From the NCBI GenBank assembly GCA_023443285.1, contig JAEZVB010000002.1, forward strand, positions 65,838 to 129,837: DNA of 64,000 bases, in the 5' to 3' direction. The translations under genes were made by a program, and so were the position numbers. Positions within the stretch are counted from its first letter, which is position 1. The number at the start of each line of letters is the position of its first letter. The notes beneath the pieces were generated by a model that searched no databases, was not told the DNA's origin, and saw nothing but the letters and a program-made list of their open reading frames with translations. Origin of the DNA: Bacillota bacterium. Lineage in GTDB: Bacteria; Bacillota; Negativicutes; Sporomusales; Sporomusaceae. Positions 51,801 through 59,837 of this stretch are shown here, one piece after another.

Positions 51801-52142
51801 GGCAGATAATTTATATATACTTAGCAGGCACTTTTTTGCGTCCTCTGTGTCTTCATGCCCTTCATGGGCGGCCTTATTGCCAAGCCTTCGCACAATATCA
51901 AATAAATCCGGAACAGCACTGCTTGACGTATGCTTGCGTAAAACCTGTATCTTATCATGTTGGCTAAGATGTTCCTCTATCTTAATGTTTAGCGCAACCA
52001 TAACCAAATCGATAAGTTTCTCTGAGAATATCCGCATCTTAAACAGAGCTGCATTGGGGTCACTGGTTATGTATTGCTCTGCCAGACGTGCATTATCTGC
52101 CAGTACAGGCCATCTTTTCTCTAAAAAGGCGAAGTTGGACAT
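48810..52142 (-). CDS. hsdR: Type I restriction endonuclease/translocase subunit
   Basis: A 1110-residue HsdR. The N-terminal 130 residues form a DUF4145-like helical region, then the nuclease part (EEETRRELIDVMLRQAGWDI, and DYVLWDKKRQPIAVIEAKKT with the catalytic Asp/Glu-x-Lys), the helicase motor with GCGKTRTVIALTKGM, the DESH box (IICDESHRSIYQTYRDI), TATPVDY and motif VI QMLGRGTRLCPDL, and a C-terminal domain for HsdM contact. ATG 52142 follows GGAGGTACTT; an in-frame start at 52184 lacks a site. First gene of a complete, apparently intact R-M-S operon. Confidence 0.95.
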   Translation of the reverse strand: MSNFAFLEKRWPVLADNARLAEQYITSDPNAALFKMRIFSEKLIDLVMVALNIKIEEHLSQHDKIQVLRKHTSSSAVPDLFDIVRRLGNKAAHEGHEDTEDAKKCLLSIYKLSAWFYAKVTGDKTLFPLTFNWKLVGKHTGSKIQVDQEAYVREIESLKEAYQKELDELKEKLATNPPGRQQAEEAVAVVTNSLGLTEEETRRELIDVMLRQAGWDIGDKQQVKREYEVAPFPNKSGKGRADYVLWDKKRQPIAVIEAKKTAVDAVAGRHQAKLYADALEQMHKVRPVIFYTNGHEIFIWDDNYSASRQIWGFYPLSDLEYLYFQHKRKQSLSTVTIDGSIAGRPYQIEGIKRVYENFDNGGRKALLVMATGCGKTRTVIALTKGMMNAQWAKRILFLADRDELVRQAKEQKNSFKVFMPEVPSTRITGNNTDNRESCLYFATYQTMIRYYHQFSVGFFDLIICDESHRSIYQTYRDIIEYFDTHIIGLTATPVDYINRNTFTIFACPNGDPTFYYTYEEACEHQPPYLLRYKALDATTQILRQGIKWENLTEEQKQQIEETGLDESQINFDKEALEEFVTNKDTNRFILQTLMTQGIRVGDDIGKTIIFARNINHAKLLMELFEELYPQYHGSLAAIIHSKIEKKEDLLNDFKEKDRPRIAISVDMLDTGIDVPEVVNLVFAKPVYSKVKFMQMLGRGTRLCPDLFGKGFSKEYFIVLDHWKNFEFFDIKPDGNVPSQSKAAQQMRLELRLELLQLVEKQGLKDKQAELVTDIRDDIKTLPATSVEVRKNWKTLEWLTLDQTWKILNDELITKLKTEIAPLMQWVDMDGQKDALWFDNQMYRLQVYKIKDDPRLDEHIENIVYELSRLRLNLNQFNDIRDYVISLMHPAAWHQANYETVEKARQTLRDYMKYRGEKPSKAFLKLDIADTEQQVLKIKEATASYTSPMEPYIERVKKALEAQLDIQLVIQKIRRGQLLTTQDIDTIYQIFNSGRVEFTLNELAHTTQVKQSDLVGLLRRFVGVDVEELDKRFSQFTQNHSGQMSAMQISTLEMIKNDIIKNKGISFAALYEPPYTQRSQSGIDGIFGGKITPEVFALITPYKVEVEEKHA

Positions 52143-52260
52143 AAGTACCTCCAAATGATAACAACAACGTTGTATAAAATCCATATTCTCGCCTGTTTGT
52201 CAAACCCCTTGTGGATAATTACTTTTTTACTAAATTATGTAACATTAGGCTTCAAGCATA

Positions 52261-52303
52261 AAACAAAAGTGACTAAACCCGTGAAACCCACGAATCAGTC
52301 ACT
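52261..52303 (-). terminator. Intrinsic terminator after the PAS/GGDEF-like gene
   Basis: On the minus strand AGTGACT and AGTCACT enclose an inner CGTGGG/TTTCACG pairing, followed by TTTTGTTTT, between the stop at 52327 and the hsdR start. Confidence 0.65.
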
Positions 52304-52326
52304 CGTAATTATACACTTAAATGTCA

Positions 52327-53307
52327 TCACTCACCCGCACGCGGATGAATAAAGCATTTTTTCACTTTATCAAACATATCTGCCGATTCTTTATATTCCT
52401 GGCAATCCTCTTGGGTTTTAGCGGCTTTCTCCTCCGGCTGCTGTTCAAGTGAAGCCTTCGTGCTGCGCTCAATTATACTATCAAGTGTGTCATGTTTTTG
52501 CGCGATCGTGAAGCCAACTGTGATATTGATTGAAATGACTTCATCATTAACAGCAACATCAGTTTCGCCAATAAGCACCTTGAGTTTATCAGCTAGCAGC
52601 AGCAGGCGGCTCACATTGGAAGTATTAGCAATAATAATAAAGCTTGCACCATGCCACCGAGCAAGCAGATCAGGTGCTTCAATAGCAGTTGCCAATGTTT
52701 TCGCAGCCATTTTGAGGACTTTGTCGCCCTGGGTAACACCATATTTGTCGTTAATTGCCCGGAAGCCGACAATATTAATATACACAATGCCAAAGGAGCT
52801 GCCGCTGTCCGGCATGACAGACAGCCGGGTTAGTACTCTGTGCTCAAGATATTGTTTACTAAATAAACCAGTGAGCGAGTCAACATAAGCAGCCTGGGTT
52901 AATGCATTGACTTTTGCCTGCCCTAGTTTTTGGCGGGAGTTATCGGTAATCATTTCAATAAAGCCTGTAATTTGTCCGGCTTTGTCATACACGGGAAAAG
53001 TCCTAATCGTAACAGGAACCATATGTCCGTCTTTATGATAAATAAACTTAAAGGTTTCCTGAACTTTGCCTTCTTTTCCGGCTTTTTCAGTCAGGCATTG
53101 TTCTTCACAGAGCGACTCACTGTTTTGATTGGTATGCAGCAGGATATCACAATATCTTTTCGTTACAATTTCTTCTAACCGGTAACCGGTAATTCGTTCG
53201 GCACCGCTGTTACAATAAAGAATATTCTGATTCAAATCAGTGAAGTAGACACCTTCATTCAAGTATTCCAGGATATTATTTAAAGACAGGCTAAAATAAT
53301 CGTCCAT
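52327..53307 (-). CDS. PAS protein with degenerate GGDEF domain
   Basis: A 326-residue cytoplasmic protein. A PAS domain (about 8-125, LNNILEYLNEGVYFTDLNQN) leads to a GGDEF-type domain (about 140-300) whose signature reads RWHGASF in place of RWGGDEF. The other parts of the fold are kept (YVDSLTGLFSKQYLE, IVYINIVGFRAINDKYGVTQ GD). Cyclase activity is not expected; it may act as a nucleotide or protein binder. ATG 53307 follows GGGAGGAGG. Stands between the restriction system and the MFS gene. Confidence 0.85.
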   Translation of the reverse strand: MDDYFSLSLNNILEYLNEGVYFTDLNQNILYCNSGAERITGYRLEEIVTKRYCDILLHTNQNSESLCEEQCLTEKAGKEGKVQETFKFIYHKDGHMVPVTIRTFPVYDKAGQITGFIEMITDNSRQKLGQAKVNALTQAAYVDSLTGLFSKQYLEHRVLTRLSVMPDSGSSFGIVYINIVGFRAINDKYGVTQGDKVLKMAAKTLATAIEAPDLLARWHGASFIIIANTSNVSRLLLLADKLKVLIGETDVAVNDEVISINITVGFTIAQKHDTLDSIIERSTKASLEQQPEEKAAKTQEDCQEYKESADMFDKVKKCFIHPRAGE

Positions 53308-53405
53308 GGTTGTGCCTCCTCCCTATAGCGTTACAGAAAATCTTCGATAAATTTCAGAAAATTCCTTCTTCCACTAGGTAAGGGCTATATTAAGTTAATT
53401 AGCCT

Positions 53406-54605
53406 TTAACAAGGCTCTTCCGCCTGCTGGCTGCGGCTTGCCACCTTTTTACCATGAAGGTAATAATAGATAAAGACTGACAACAGCACACCAACAGCCA
53501 ACGTCATATACATTCCTCGAAACTCAATCACTGGTATTAGCATGCCCAGCAAGAAGGGGCCAACTCCTGTACCTGCATCCAGAAAAAAGAAATACGTAGA
53601 AATAGCAAGTCCTACCTTATGCTCTGGCGACTGTTTCACTGCAATAGCCTGCGAGCAGGACATCAGCGTTCCAAAACCAAGACCGCCCAGCACACCGGCA
53701 AATAATAGCATAGCCCCCTGCTCTACCTGGCTAAGCACCAGCAGGCTTGCCGAAAACACCAGCAAAGCAGGATACATAACAAAATTATCGCCCTTTCTAT
53801 CCATCAGCCGCCCGGTAAACAGCCTGGAAATAATGACAGCTGCCGCATATACCAGAAAAAAGAAACCGGCAGTAGTTACCAAATTAATTTCGGCTGCATA
53901 CGAATTGATGAATGCCATAATACCAGAGAATGCAATCCCCATAAGCAGCATGACGCCTGATATGGGCAAAGCACTTTGCTCAAAATAATCCTGAAACCTA
54001 AAGCCCTTCATGGATTGCCTTTGTTCAGACGTAAGCTTGGCTTCCGGAATATGCGAAAATAAAAGTAGAATCATACTAATCACTGTGAACACCGTACAAG
54101 CACTAAATATCCTACTATAATCGCCTTGCTGGCTGATAATTACTCCCAGGAAAGGCCCTACAGCCGTAGCCAGCGCCGGGCTTAACGAAAAATAGCCGGT
54201 TCCTTCTCCCCGCCGTTCCTCCGGAATAAGGGACATCGCTGCCGTTGCCAGTGTGGTTGCAGAAAACCCAAAAGCACTTCCGTGAATAAACCGGACTATG
54301 AGCAATAAACCGATAGTATCCACGGCAAAATATAACAGAGTAGCCAGCAAAAACAGTACCAAACTACTGTAAAGCAGCTTTTTTCGTCCAATGACCTCCA
54401 TGTACTTGCCTGCCAGCAAACGCCCTATAAGCGCCCCAATTACAAAAATACCTGCTGCTAAACCAGCCTGGCTAGGCGAAGCATTAAACTGCTGTATCGC
54501 ATACATTGCCATAGTTGTCATTAATAAAATAAAAATCAGCGCAATAAAAAATGTTGCCGCCGCCATAATGATAAAATCTTTCGTCCATAGTTTGGTTTTA
54601 GTCAC
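53406..54605 (-). CDS. MFS transporter
   Basis: A 399-residue protein with twelve membrane segments. The loop 2-3 motif is GRLLAGKYMEVIGRKKLLYS and a related motif occurs in the second half (SRLFTGRLMDRKGDNFVMYP), typical of drug or metabolite efflux MFS proteins. It starts at GTG 54605, seven bases after GGGGG. Substrate unknown. Confidence 0.9.
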   Translation of the reverse strand: MTKTKLWTKDFIIMAAATFFIALIFILLMTTMAMYAIQQFNASPSQAGLAAGIFVIGALIGRLLAGKYMEVIGRKKLLYSSLVLFLLATLLYFAVDTIGLLLIVRFIHGSAFGFSATTLATAAMSLIPEERRGEGTGYFSLSPALATAVGPFLGVIISQQGDYSRIFSACTVFTVISMILLLFSHIPEAKLTSEQRQSMKGFRFQDYFEQSALPISGVMLLMGIAFSGIMAFINSYAAEINLVTTAGFFFLVYAAAVIISRLFTGRLMDRKGDNFVMYPALLVFSASLLVLSQVEQGAMLLFAGVLGGLGFGTLMSCSQAIAVKQSPEHKVGLAISTYFFFLDAGTGVGPFLLGMLIPVIEFRGMYMTLAVGVLLSVFIYYYLHGKKVASRSQQAEEPC

Positions 54606-54702
54606 CGTTCAACCCCCATATTTTATAACCATTTACCTTTTATCATATCACATGCTATGTATTAGTAACTTATTAAATAAATTCAATTACCCGTAATAAG
54701 AT

Positions 54703-54742
54703 AAAACTCCTGCCAAATCCATGCGGGATTTGATAGGAGTTT
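54703..54742 (-). terminator. Intrinsic terminator of the TVP38-like gene
   Basis: On the minus strand AAACTCCTATCAAATCC pairs with GGATTTGGCAGGAGTTTT around CGCAT with a small mismatch, followed by ATCTTATT, just after the stop at 54758. Confidence 0.7.
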
Positions 54743-54757
54743 CATTCTTTTATAAAC

Positions 54758-55426
54758 CTAGCCCTCAACCTTTTGTTCTAACGACCCGAACAATAGTCGT
54801 AAACCGATACTTATGATAACAAAGAGTATAGCAACTACCACAGCCATTGATAATGATTGAAATAAAACATTACCAAAATAACAAAATGCGATCGCACCAG
54901 GTACACTGCCTATCACTGTTGCCAAAATATATGGCCAAAATCGCACCTTCGATAATCCGGCAAGAAAGCTAACCGCATCCCATGGTATAACAGGAGCTAA
55001 CCGCAAAAATAGTAATGTCCTAAAACCATGCCTCGCAGCCTTATTATCTAACTTTTGCAGTAGCATCCACTTAGGCCATACTTGCTTCATCCTACTTCGC
55101 CCCAGCAGATTTGCTACCCAAAAGCACAAAGCCGCCCCGAAGACTGTTCCGATAATTAGGTATATCGCTCCCCATAGTGGTCCGAACGCTAAACCGCCTG
55201 CAACCGCCAAGATAATCGCCGGAAAGAAAAAAAACGGGCGCAAAACATTACATACAATATATAGTAGCGGCCCCCAGTATCCTAAAGACAAAATCATATC
55301 ACGAATCGTCTCTGGACTAAACCGTTCGATGCCAAACTCATGAACATATATAATTCCTAAGAGAATAAAGCCAGCAAAATATCCGGCTGCAGATTGCTTA
55401 AATGCCGTTTGATTGTAGTATTTCAT
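54758..55426 (-). CDS. TVP38/TMEM64 (DedA-like) membrane protein
   Basis: A 222-residue protein with about five membrane segments and the VTT/SNARE-associated domain: FFFFPAIILAVAGGLAFGPL WGAIYLIIGTVFGAALCFWV and FRTLLFLRLAPVIPWDAVSF LAGLSKVRF. Members are thought to move lipids across the membrane (flippase/scramblase); the role here is unknown. ATG 55426 has no clear ribosome site. Confidence 0.85.
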   Translation of the reverse strand: MKYYNQTAFKQSAAGYFAGFILLGIIYVHEFGIERFSPETIRDMILSLGYWGPLLYIVCNVLRPFFFFPAIILAVAGGLAFGPLWGAIYLIIGTVFGAALCFWVANLLGRSRMKQVWPKWMLLQKLDNKAARHGFRTLLFLRLAPVIPWDAVSFLAGLSKVRFWPYILATVIGSVPGAIAFCYFGNVLFQSLSMAVVVAILFVIISIGLRLLFGSLEQKVEG

Positions 55427-55488
55427 AAGAATTAATTATAGCCGCTATATCGTTAAAATGTAAAGGAAAATATATAAGGCTTACCAAG

Positions 55489-56355
55489 TTATACTTTTCT
55501 TGCGGCTATGGCAATCCAGTCACCGCCATCGACATACGCTTGTCCGGTTAGGTCATTCCAGACGTATTCGACCCTGAAGCCGTTGTCGTTTAGCACCTGA
55601 GATATTGTTCGCAGCGAATAGTCATGAAACCAATTTCGATATGTTTTTATCTTACCGTCTTCATCAATAACAATATATTGATTTAACCAAGTATCATTTT
55701 CGGGATAATCAAATCCCTGCTCTAATACTACATGTCTAGCGGATCGCCAAAATCCTTTTTCAGCAAAATACCACCGGTTGCTTAACCCCTCACGCATCCT
55801 TAATACGCGGGTAGAAACATCAAACACAAATAAACCGTCTTTTTTCAATGCCTTATGAATAATCCCCAATAAATGATTTCGCACTTCATCAGAAAAAGTA
55901 CTTAATTCACCATATATCTGTAATACACCATCAAACATTTCTTCAGCGTGTATATCAAAAAAGTCTCTGCAAATATACTCAATATCCAGTCGTAACTGAG
56001 CAGCCTTTTTTTGCGCGTATTCTATCGACCTTCGCGATATGTCAATTCCCGTCACATGTAACCCTTTCTGACACAATCTACTGCTATATAATCCGGGGCC
56101 ACATCCTAAATCCAACACTCTGTTGCCAGGCTTCAAAGTCGAAGAGTTTATAAGGTGCTCCACGGTTTTTTCAATGGTTGGACATGTTCTGCTGGCACCA
56201 TCAAAATCGGGATTCAAATGTGCTTTTAGCATACTCTCTGATATATGCGGATCATCCCAAAATAAAGGCTCGCCTGGCTCAAACAGATCCGGCTTTTTTG
56301 CGGAGTCGGCTAGACATTCAAATAGCCTTTCCAGTATCGTTATGTCTTTGTTCAC
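55489..56355 (-). CDS. SAM-dependent methyltransferase
   Basis: A class I methyltransferase of 288 residues, with the SAM motif NRVLDLGCGPGLYSSRLCQK, VTGIDISRRSIEYAQKKA and DGVLQIYGELSTFSDE. The substrate is unknown. GTG 56355 is preferred as start since GGAAGGTGA lies seven bases upstream; GTG 56364 is also in frame and overlaps the cupin stop. It is coupled to the small cupin gene, and both follow the QueG-like gene in one unit. Confidence 0.85.
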   Translation of the reverse strand: MNKDITILERLFECLADSAKKPDLFEPGEPLFWDDPHISESMLKAHLNPDFDGASRTCPTIEKTVEHLINSSTLKPGNRVLDLGCGPGLYSSRLCQKGLHVTGIDISRRSIEYAQKKAAQLRLDIEYICRDFFDIHAEEMFDGVLQIYGELSTFSDEVRNHLLGIIHKALKKDGLFVFDVSTRVLRMREGLSNRWYFAEKGFWRSARHVVLEQGFDYPENDTWLNQYIVIDEDGKIKTYRNWFHDYSLRTISQVLNDNGFRVEYVWNDLTGQAYVDGGDWIAIAARKV

Positions 56356-56360
56356 TAAAG

Positions 56361-56702
56361 TCACCTTCCCACGAGTTTTGCTTTATATCTTGACTTCTCG
56401 CCAAAAAAAGTCATGTCCGCATATCCAGCATAGATTTTGCCGAAATGCTCAACCCCTTTCGGAATAAAGTAACGATCCCCTTTGGCGTATGTACGCTTAA
56501 CCCCGTCAATGGATAACTCAATTTTCCCTTCCAACACAATTCCCCACTGTTCTTCATGAGAATGGGTAGGCAATTCAACATCCTGGCTAAATTCCATAAA
56601 AATAATTTGAGAATCTTCCCCTTGGAAGAGATAAGCTGATATTCCGTCTAAGGGAATATCGGCTTGAGGCAACTTACGTATAGGCTCAGGAAAAATAGTC
56701 AT
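56361..56702 (-). CDS. Small cupin-domain protein
   Basis: A 113-residue single cupin barrel with the two metal motifs: ELPTHSHEEQWGIVLEGKIE and FIPKGVEHFGKIY. The histidines and glutamate could bind a metal ion. Function unknown; it might be an enzyme or a ligand sensor. ATG 56702 follows AGGAGG at six bases; an in-frame ATG at 56720 overlaps the preceding gene's end. Coupled to the methyltransferase. Confidence 0.88.
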   Translation of the reverse strand: MTIFPEPIRKLPQADIPLDGISAYLFQGEDSQIIFMEFSQDVELPTHSHEEQWGIVLEGKIELSIDGVKRTYAKGDRYFIPKGVEHFGKIYAGYADMTFFGEKSRYKAKLVGR

Positions 56703-56716
56703 AAAGAACCTCCTCA

Positions 56717-57766
56717 TCATTTATCACATTTTTGGGTAAGCCCAACTTTTTCACACGCCCAGACTGCCATTTCTCTGACCTTGCTGTGCTCATTTTGGCA
56801 GGCTTTTTCTAGATACTTGCTGTAGCTGACATCAAAGCAGTTTGCCATAGCTCTAATAGCATTGGTTTTCCAAAGCCAGGCTCGATCTTCACCAATATAC
56901 CAAAACCTAGGACGTATATTGTGTAGCCATGTCTGCTCGTCCATTTCAGATAGTCTTTTCAGTTCAATATAGTCGGTCAATTCCTTAAGCTTGGGGTATT
57001 CTTCTTGTTCCTCCCATTTGTTTTTGTTCATAGGACAGGCATCCTGACAATGATCGCAGCCATACAGCCATTTACCCATTTGTGTTCTCAATGTCCCGCC
57101 CAACACATCTTGTGCGCCATAGGTTAAAGAACTAACACATTTTGACATATTCAAAACATGCGGGCCTACTAATGCTCCTGTCGGACAGGCATCTATGCAG
57201 GCCGTACAGTGTTCCGGGCAAGGCGGTGGCAACACATCAGTTGCACAGCATTCCATACTCTGATCGGCTAACCAAGTTTCTATTCCCACCCACGAGCCGT
57301 GCTGATTATAGAAAAGATTGTTCTTTCTGATTATACCAAGCCCCGCCTTTTGTGCCGCTAATTTACCAGCAGTGACACCAATACTCTCGCGCGCAGTTCT
57401 CACTCCCAGATCCTTAAGATAAGTTTCAAACAGCTCTACCTGTGCGTGTTCCTTAGCATACTGTTGAAACCTATAATCATACAAATTAAACTTTCCAATC
57501 AAACCGTCCAGTTCAGCAGGCACCTTGTATTTTCCATACCTGTAAACACAAACAATGATAGACCTGGCCCATTTATTGGCTGCGTGAGGCTTAGCAAAGC
57601 CCGACAGTTTTGCTAATACTGGCCTTGCCTCCGGAAATAATTGAATACGTTCCTCCAAACATTCGGCGTATTCTTCCATTGCCTCAACACTGATTATTCC
57701 GCAGGAGTCGAAGCCTAGTTTCAGAGCCTTATCTCTTATTGTTTGCGCCAGATTACGTTTTTCCAT
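56717..57766 (-). CDS. QueG-like (DUF1730) 4Fe-4S reductase
   Basis: A 349-residue protein resembling epoxyqueuosine reductase. The N-terminal DUF1730-type domain (ALKLGFDSCGIISVEAMEEY, ARSIIVCVYRYGKY) is followed by a ferredoxin domain with CPEHCTACIDACPTGAL and CDHCQDACPMNKNKW, and a HEAT-like tail. It may bind a cobamide. It could reduce epoxyqueuosine in tRNA or belong to a related group of unknown role; other queuosine genes are absent here. ATG 57766 follows GGGGGAGGAA. Confidence 0.75.
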   Translation of the reverse strand: MEKRNLAQTIRDKALKLGFDSCGIISVEAMEEYAECLEERIQLFPEARPVLAKLSGFAKPHAANKWARSIIVCVYRYGKYKVPAELDGLIGKFNLYDYRFQQYAKEHAQVELFETYLKDLGVRTARESIGVTAGKLAAQKAGLGIIRKNNLFYNQHGSWVGIETWLADQSMECCATDVLPPPCPEHCTACIDACPTGALVGPHVLNMSKCVSSLTYGAQDVLGGTLRTQMGKWLYGCDHCQDACPMNKNKWEEQEEYPKLKELTDYIELKRLSEMDEQTWLHNIRPRFWYIGEDRAWLWKTNAIRAMANCFDVSYSKYLEKACQNEHSKVREMAVWACEKVGLTQKCDK

Positions 57767-57846
57767 AAAATTTCCTCCCCCACTTCCTTCTATTGGGTTA
57801 GACTTGCAGCCGGAGGAAAAGGTTACACTGGTTCAATAGAATAATT

Positions 57847-58629
57847 TTAGGAAAGTATCGCCCACTCCTTACGCTTTATACCTTTCTTAATTCTGTCAAT
57901 CAGGTCTTTCTCAGTTTTATCTGGGTATAGTCCCGAATATATATTCTGCAGCATTCGAAGTTTCCTAACTTCCTCTACTGATTGGTAGTTATATTCCGGC
58001 TTGAGCTGTACCTCCGGATTGTTGACTATCCAACCCTGTTCAAGACCAAACTTCACCCACTGGCGGCAGGTACACGGATTAGCCCGATTGATAAGTTCGC
58101 ATCGATCCTCCATATAGCCGAACCATCTTTTTTTGGCACGGTGCATGGTTGTTTTTACTTTGGCTATGGAGCATTCCATAATTTCCGCAACCTTTTTATA
58201 CGGCATCCCCAAAGTAACAGCCAAACAGAAAATTTTTCTCTGCTCGGCAGGCAGGCACTCTGTCAAGCAGTGCAGACACTTATATCTGGCCTCTTTGGCA
58301 AGCATTTTATACTCAGGATTATTCGCTGGATTGCGGTCGATAATTTGCTCCAAATCATAACCTAAATCTTCTGCGAGCGCATGTATCGGCATCTTTTTTC
58401 TTTGCTTAAGATAATCGTTGGAAATATTTAAAGTTATGCGATATATCCAAGTAAAAAAGGAACTGTCACCGCGGTAGGTATCATAAGCCCGGAACGCTCT
58501 TAAGAAGGATTCCTGAGTAACTTCCTCGGCATCAGTAACAGTACCGGTTAGCCCCAGTGCCAGTCTGTAAACCTTCAAGTAGTTATCTTTATATAGTTGT
58601 TCGAAGTCCAGCCTTGATTCTTCTGCCAC
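57847..58629 (-). CDS. ECF-type sigma factor with C-terminal extension
   Basis: A 260-residue sigma-70 family protein. Region 2 reads FEQLYKDNYLKVYRLALGLT GTVTDAEEVTQESFLRAFRA, including the -10 recognition part; region 4 reads CLPAEQRKIFCLAVTLGMPY KKVAEIMECSIAKVKTTMHR. About 80 extra residues follow, with a CTCRQW motif that might bind metal or anti-sigma partners. GTG 58629 is used because AAAGGCGG lies just upstream; ATG 58647 has no ribosome site. No anti-sigma gene is adjacent. Confidence 0.87.
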   Translation of the reverse strand: MAEESRLDFEQLYKDNYLKVYRLALGLTGTVTDAEEVTQESFLRAFRAYDTYRGDSSFFTWIYRITLNISNDYLKQRKKMPIHALAEDLGYDLEQIIDRNPANNPEYKMLAKEARYKCLHCLTECLPAEQRKIFCLAVTLGMPYKKVAEIMECSIAKVKTTMHRAKKRWFGYMEDRCELINRANPCTCRQWVKFGLEQGWIVNNPEVQLKPEYNYQSVEEVRKLRMLQNIYSGLYPDKTEKDLIDRIKKGIKRKEWAILS

Positions 58630-58835
58630 TATGTTACCGCCTTTCATATTTCATTAAGCTGCCCCAGCGGGTGAATTGTTGGCCTCCCAGCCTCTTATAT
58701 TTTTAGTAAAATTATAGTACAAATGGGAAATTTCATCCATAATAAATATTATATGTAAGCAGAGTCCAATAGAAGGAAATAGGTAATTTTTTCTAGAATT
58801 ACTATTTATACTTATTTTTAAAAGGAGATGGCTTC

Positions 58836-59720
58836 ATGGTCTTAAAAAAATGCGTATTTCTGCTAATGGTACTTTTTCTTGCAGGTTCAATGACAGGGAT
58901 GGCACAATCCACTATTCCTACAGGATTAATCGACTCTTCGCCTAATGAAGCAGTACTAGTGAATTATGATGAGTGGTATATAGCCAACGCAAAGCCAGAA
59001 GATCCGAAGATTGTCAGCAAAACCATTTTCACTTCTCCCCGGTCGGTAGTAATGCTTCGTGATGGTGGAAAAGGTACTATAGCCAATAGTCACTTTCACT
59101 CTACCGCTGACGAAATTGTCATTGTAACAGGAGGTAGTGGTGAAATCCTGGTTAATGGAACTTGGACCCCTGTAAAAATCGGTGATGTCCATGTGAACCC
59201 GCGCGGCGTCATCCATGCAACCCGCGTTATCGGTAATGAAGATTTGCGTTTTATTTCTATATTCACTCCGTCTCTGCCAACCGGCGGCGATGCAAATTAT
59301 GTTAAAACTGGCGAACCGGCAAATATACCACTTGGCCTGATTGATTCAACACCAAATACCGCTGTACTTGCGAATTATGATGAGTGGTATGCGGCCAACG
59401 CAAAGCCAAATGATCCGAAAATTGTCAGTAAAACCATTTTCACTTCTCCCCGTTCGGTAGTAATGCTTCGTGATGGTGGAAAAGGTACTTTGGCCAATAG
59501 TCACTTTCACTCTACCACTGATGAAATTGTCGTTGTAATGGGAGGTAGTGGAGAAATCCTGCTTAATGGAACTTGGACCCCTGTAAAAACCGGTGATGTC
59601 CATGTGAACCCGCGTGGCGTCATCCATGCAACCCGCGTTATCGGTAATGAAGATTTGCGTTTTGTTTCTATATTCACTCCGTCCCTGCCAACTGGCGGCG
59701 ATGCAAATTTCGTTCAGTAA
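58836..59720 (+). CDS. Exported protein with two near-identical cupin repeats
   Basis: A 294-residue protein with a signal peptide (MVLKKCVFLLMVLFLAGSMT, cleavage near residue 24). Two copies of a 137-residue cupin unit follow (offset 411 bases), each with SPRSVVMLRDGGKGT, NSHFHSTADEIVIVTGGSGE (metal His/Glu motif) and VHVNPRGVIHATRVIG. The copies are almost identical in DNA too, so the duplication is recent. ATG 58836 follows AAAGGAG. The role is unknown; cupins of this type can bind metal and act outside the cell on small molecules. Confidence 0.88.
   Translation: MVLKKCVFLLMVLFLAGSMTGMAQSTIPTGLIDSSPNEAVLVNYDEWYIANAKPEDPKIVSKTIFTSPRSVVMLRDGGKGTIANSHFHSTADEIVIVTGGSGEILVNGTWTPVKIGDVHVNPRGVIHATRVIGNEDLRFISIFTPSLPTGGDANYVKTGEPANIPLGLIDSTPNTAVLANYDEWYAANAKPNDPKIVSKTIFTSPRSVVMLRDGGKGTLANSHFHSTTDEIVVVMGGSGEILLNGTWTPVKTGDVHVNPRGVIHATRVIGNEDLRFVSIFTPSLPTGGDANFVQ
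58950..59715 (+). repeat. Tandem 411-bp intragenic duplication
   Basis: The stretch beginning GAATTATGATGAGTGGTAT at 58961 recurs at 59372, and the two copies stay nearly identical base by base up to the stop codon. The unit is an exact number of codons, so the frame is kept. Confidence 0.9.
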
Positions 59721-59749
59721 ATACGTTCCCTGTTCTCTCCATAAATTAC

Positions 59750-59779
59750 AAGGCTCAACCTGCAGATAGGTTGAGCCTT
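59750..59779. terminator. Hairpin between convergent genes
   Basis: AAGGCTCAACCT (59750-59761) and AGGTTGAGCCTT (59768-59779) form a perfect 12-bp stem with a six-base loop between the cupin gene and the chemoreceptor. T-runs are short on both strands, so it is a weak terminator candidate. Confidence 0.6.
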
Positions 59780-59837
59780 AAAAATTTGTCATTACTAGAA
59801 TACAACAGCCGTTAGTATTTATTCGATTTGACTTAAG

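Noticed and set aside
58961..59720. Repeated sequence considered as a CRISPR or other array
   Set aside because: Only two long copies exist and they are in-frame coding repeats.
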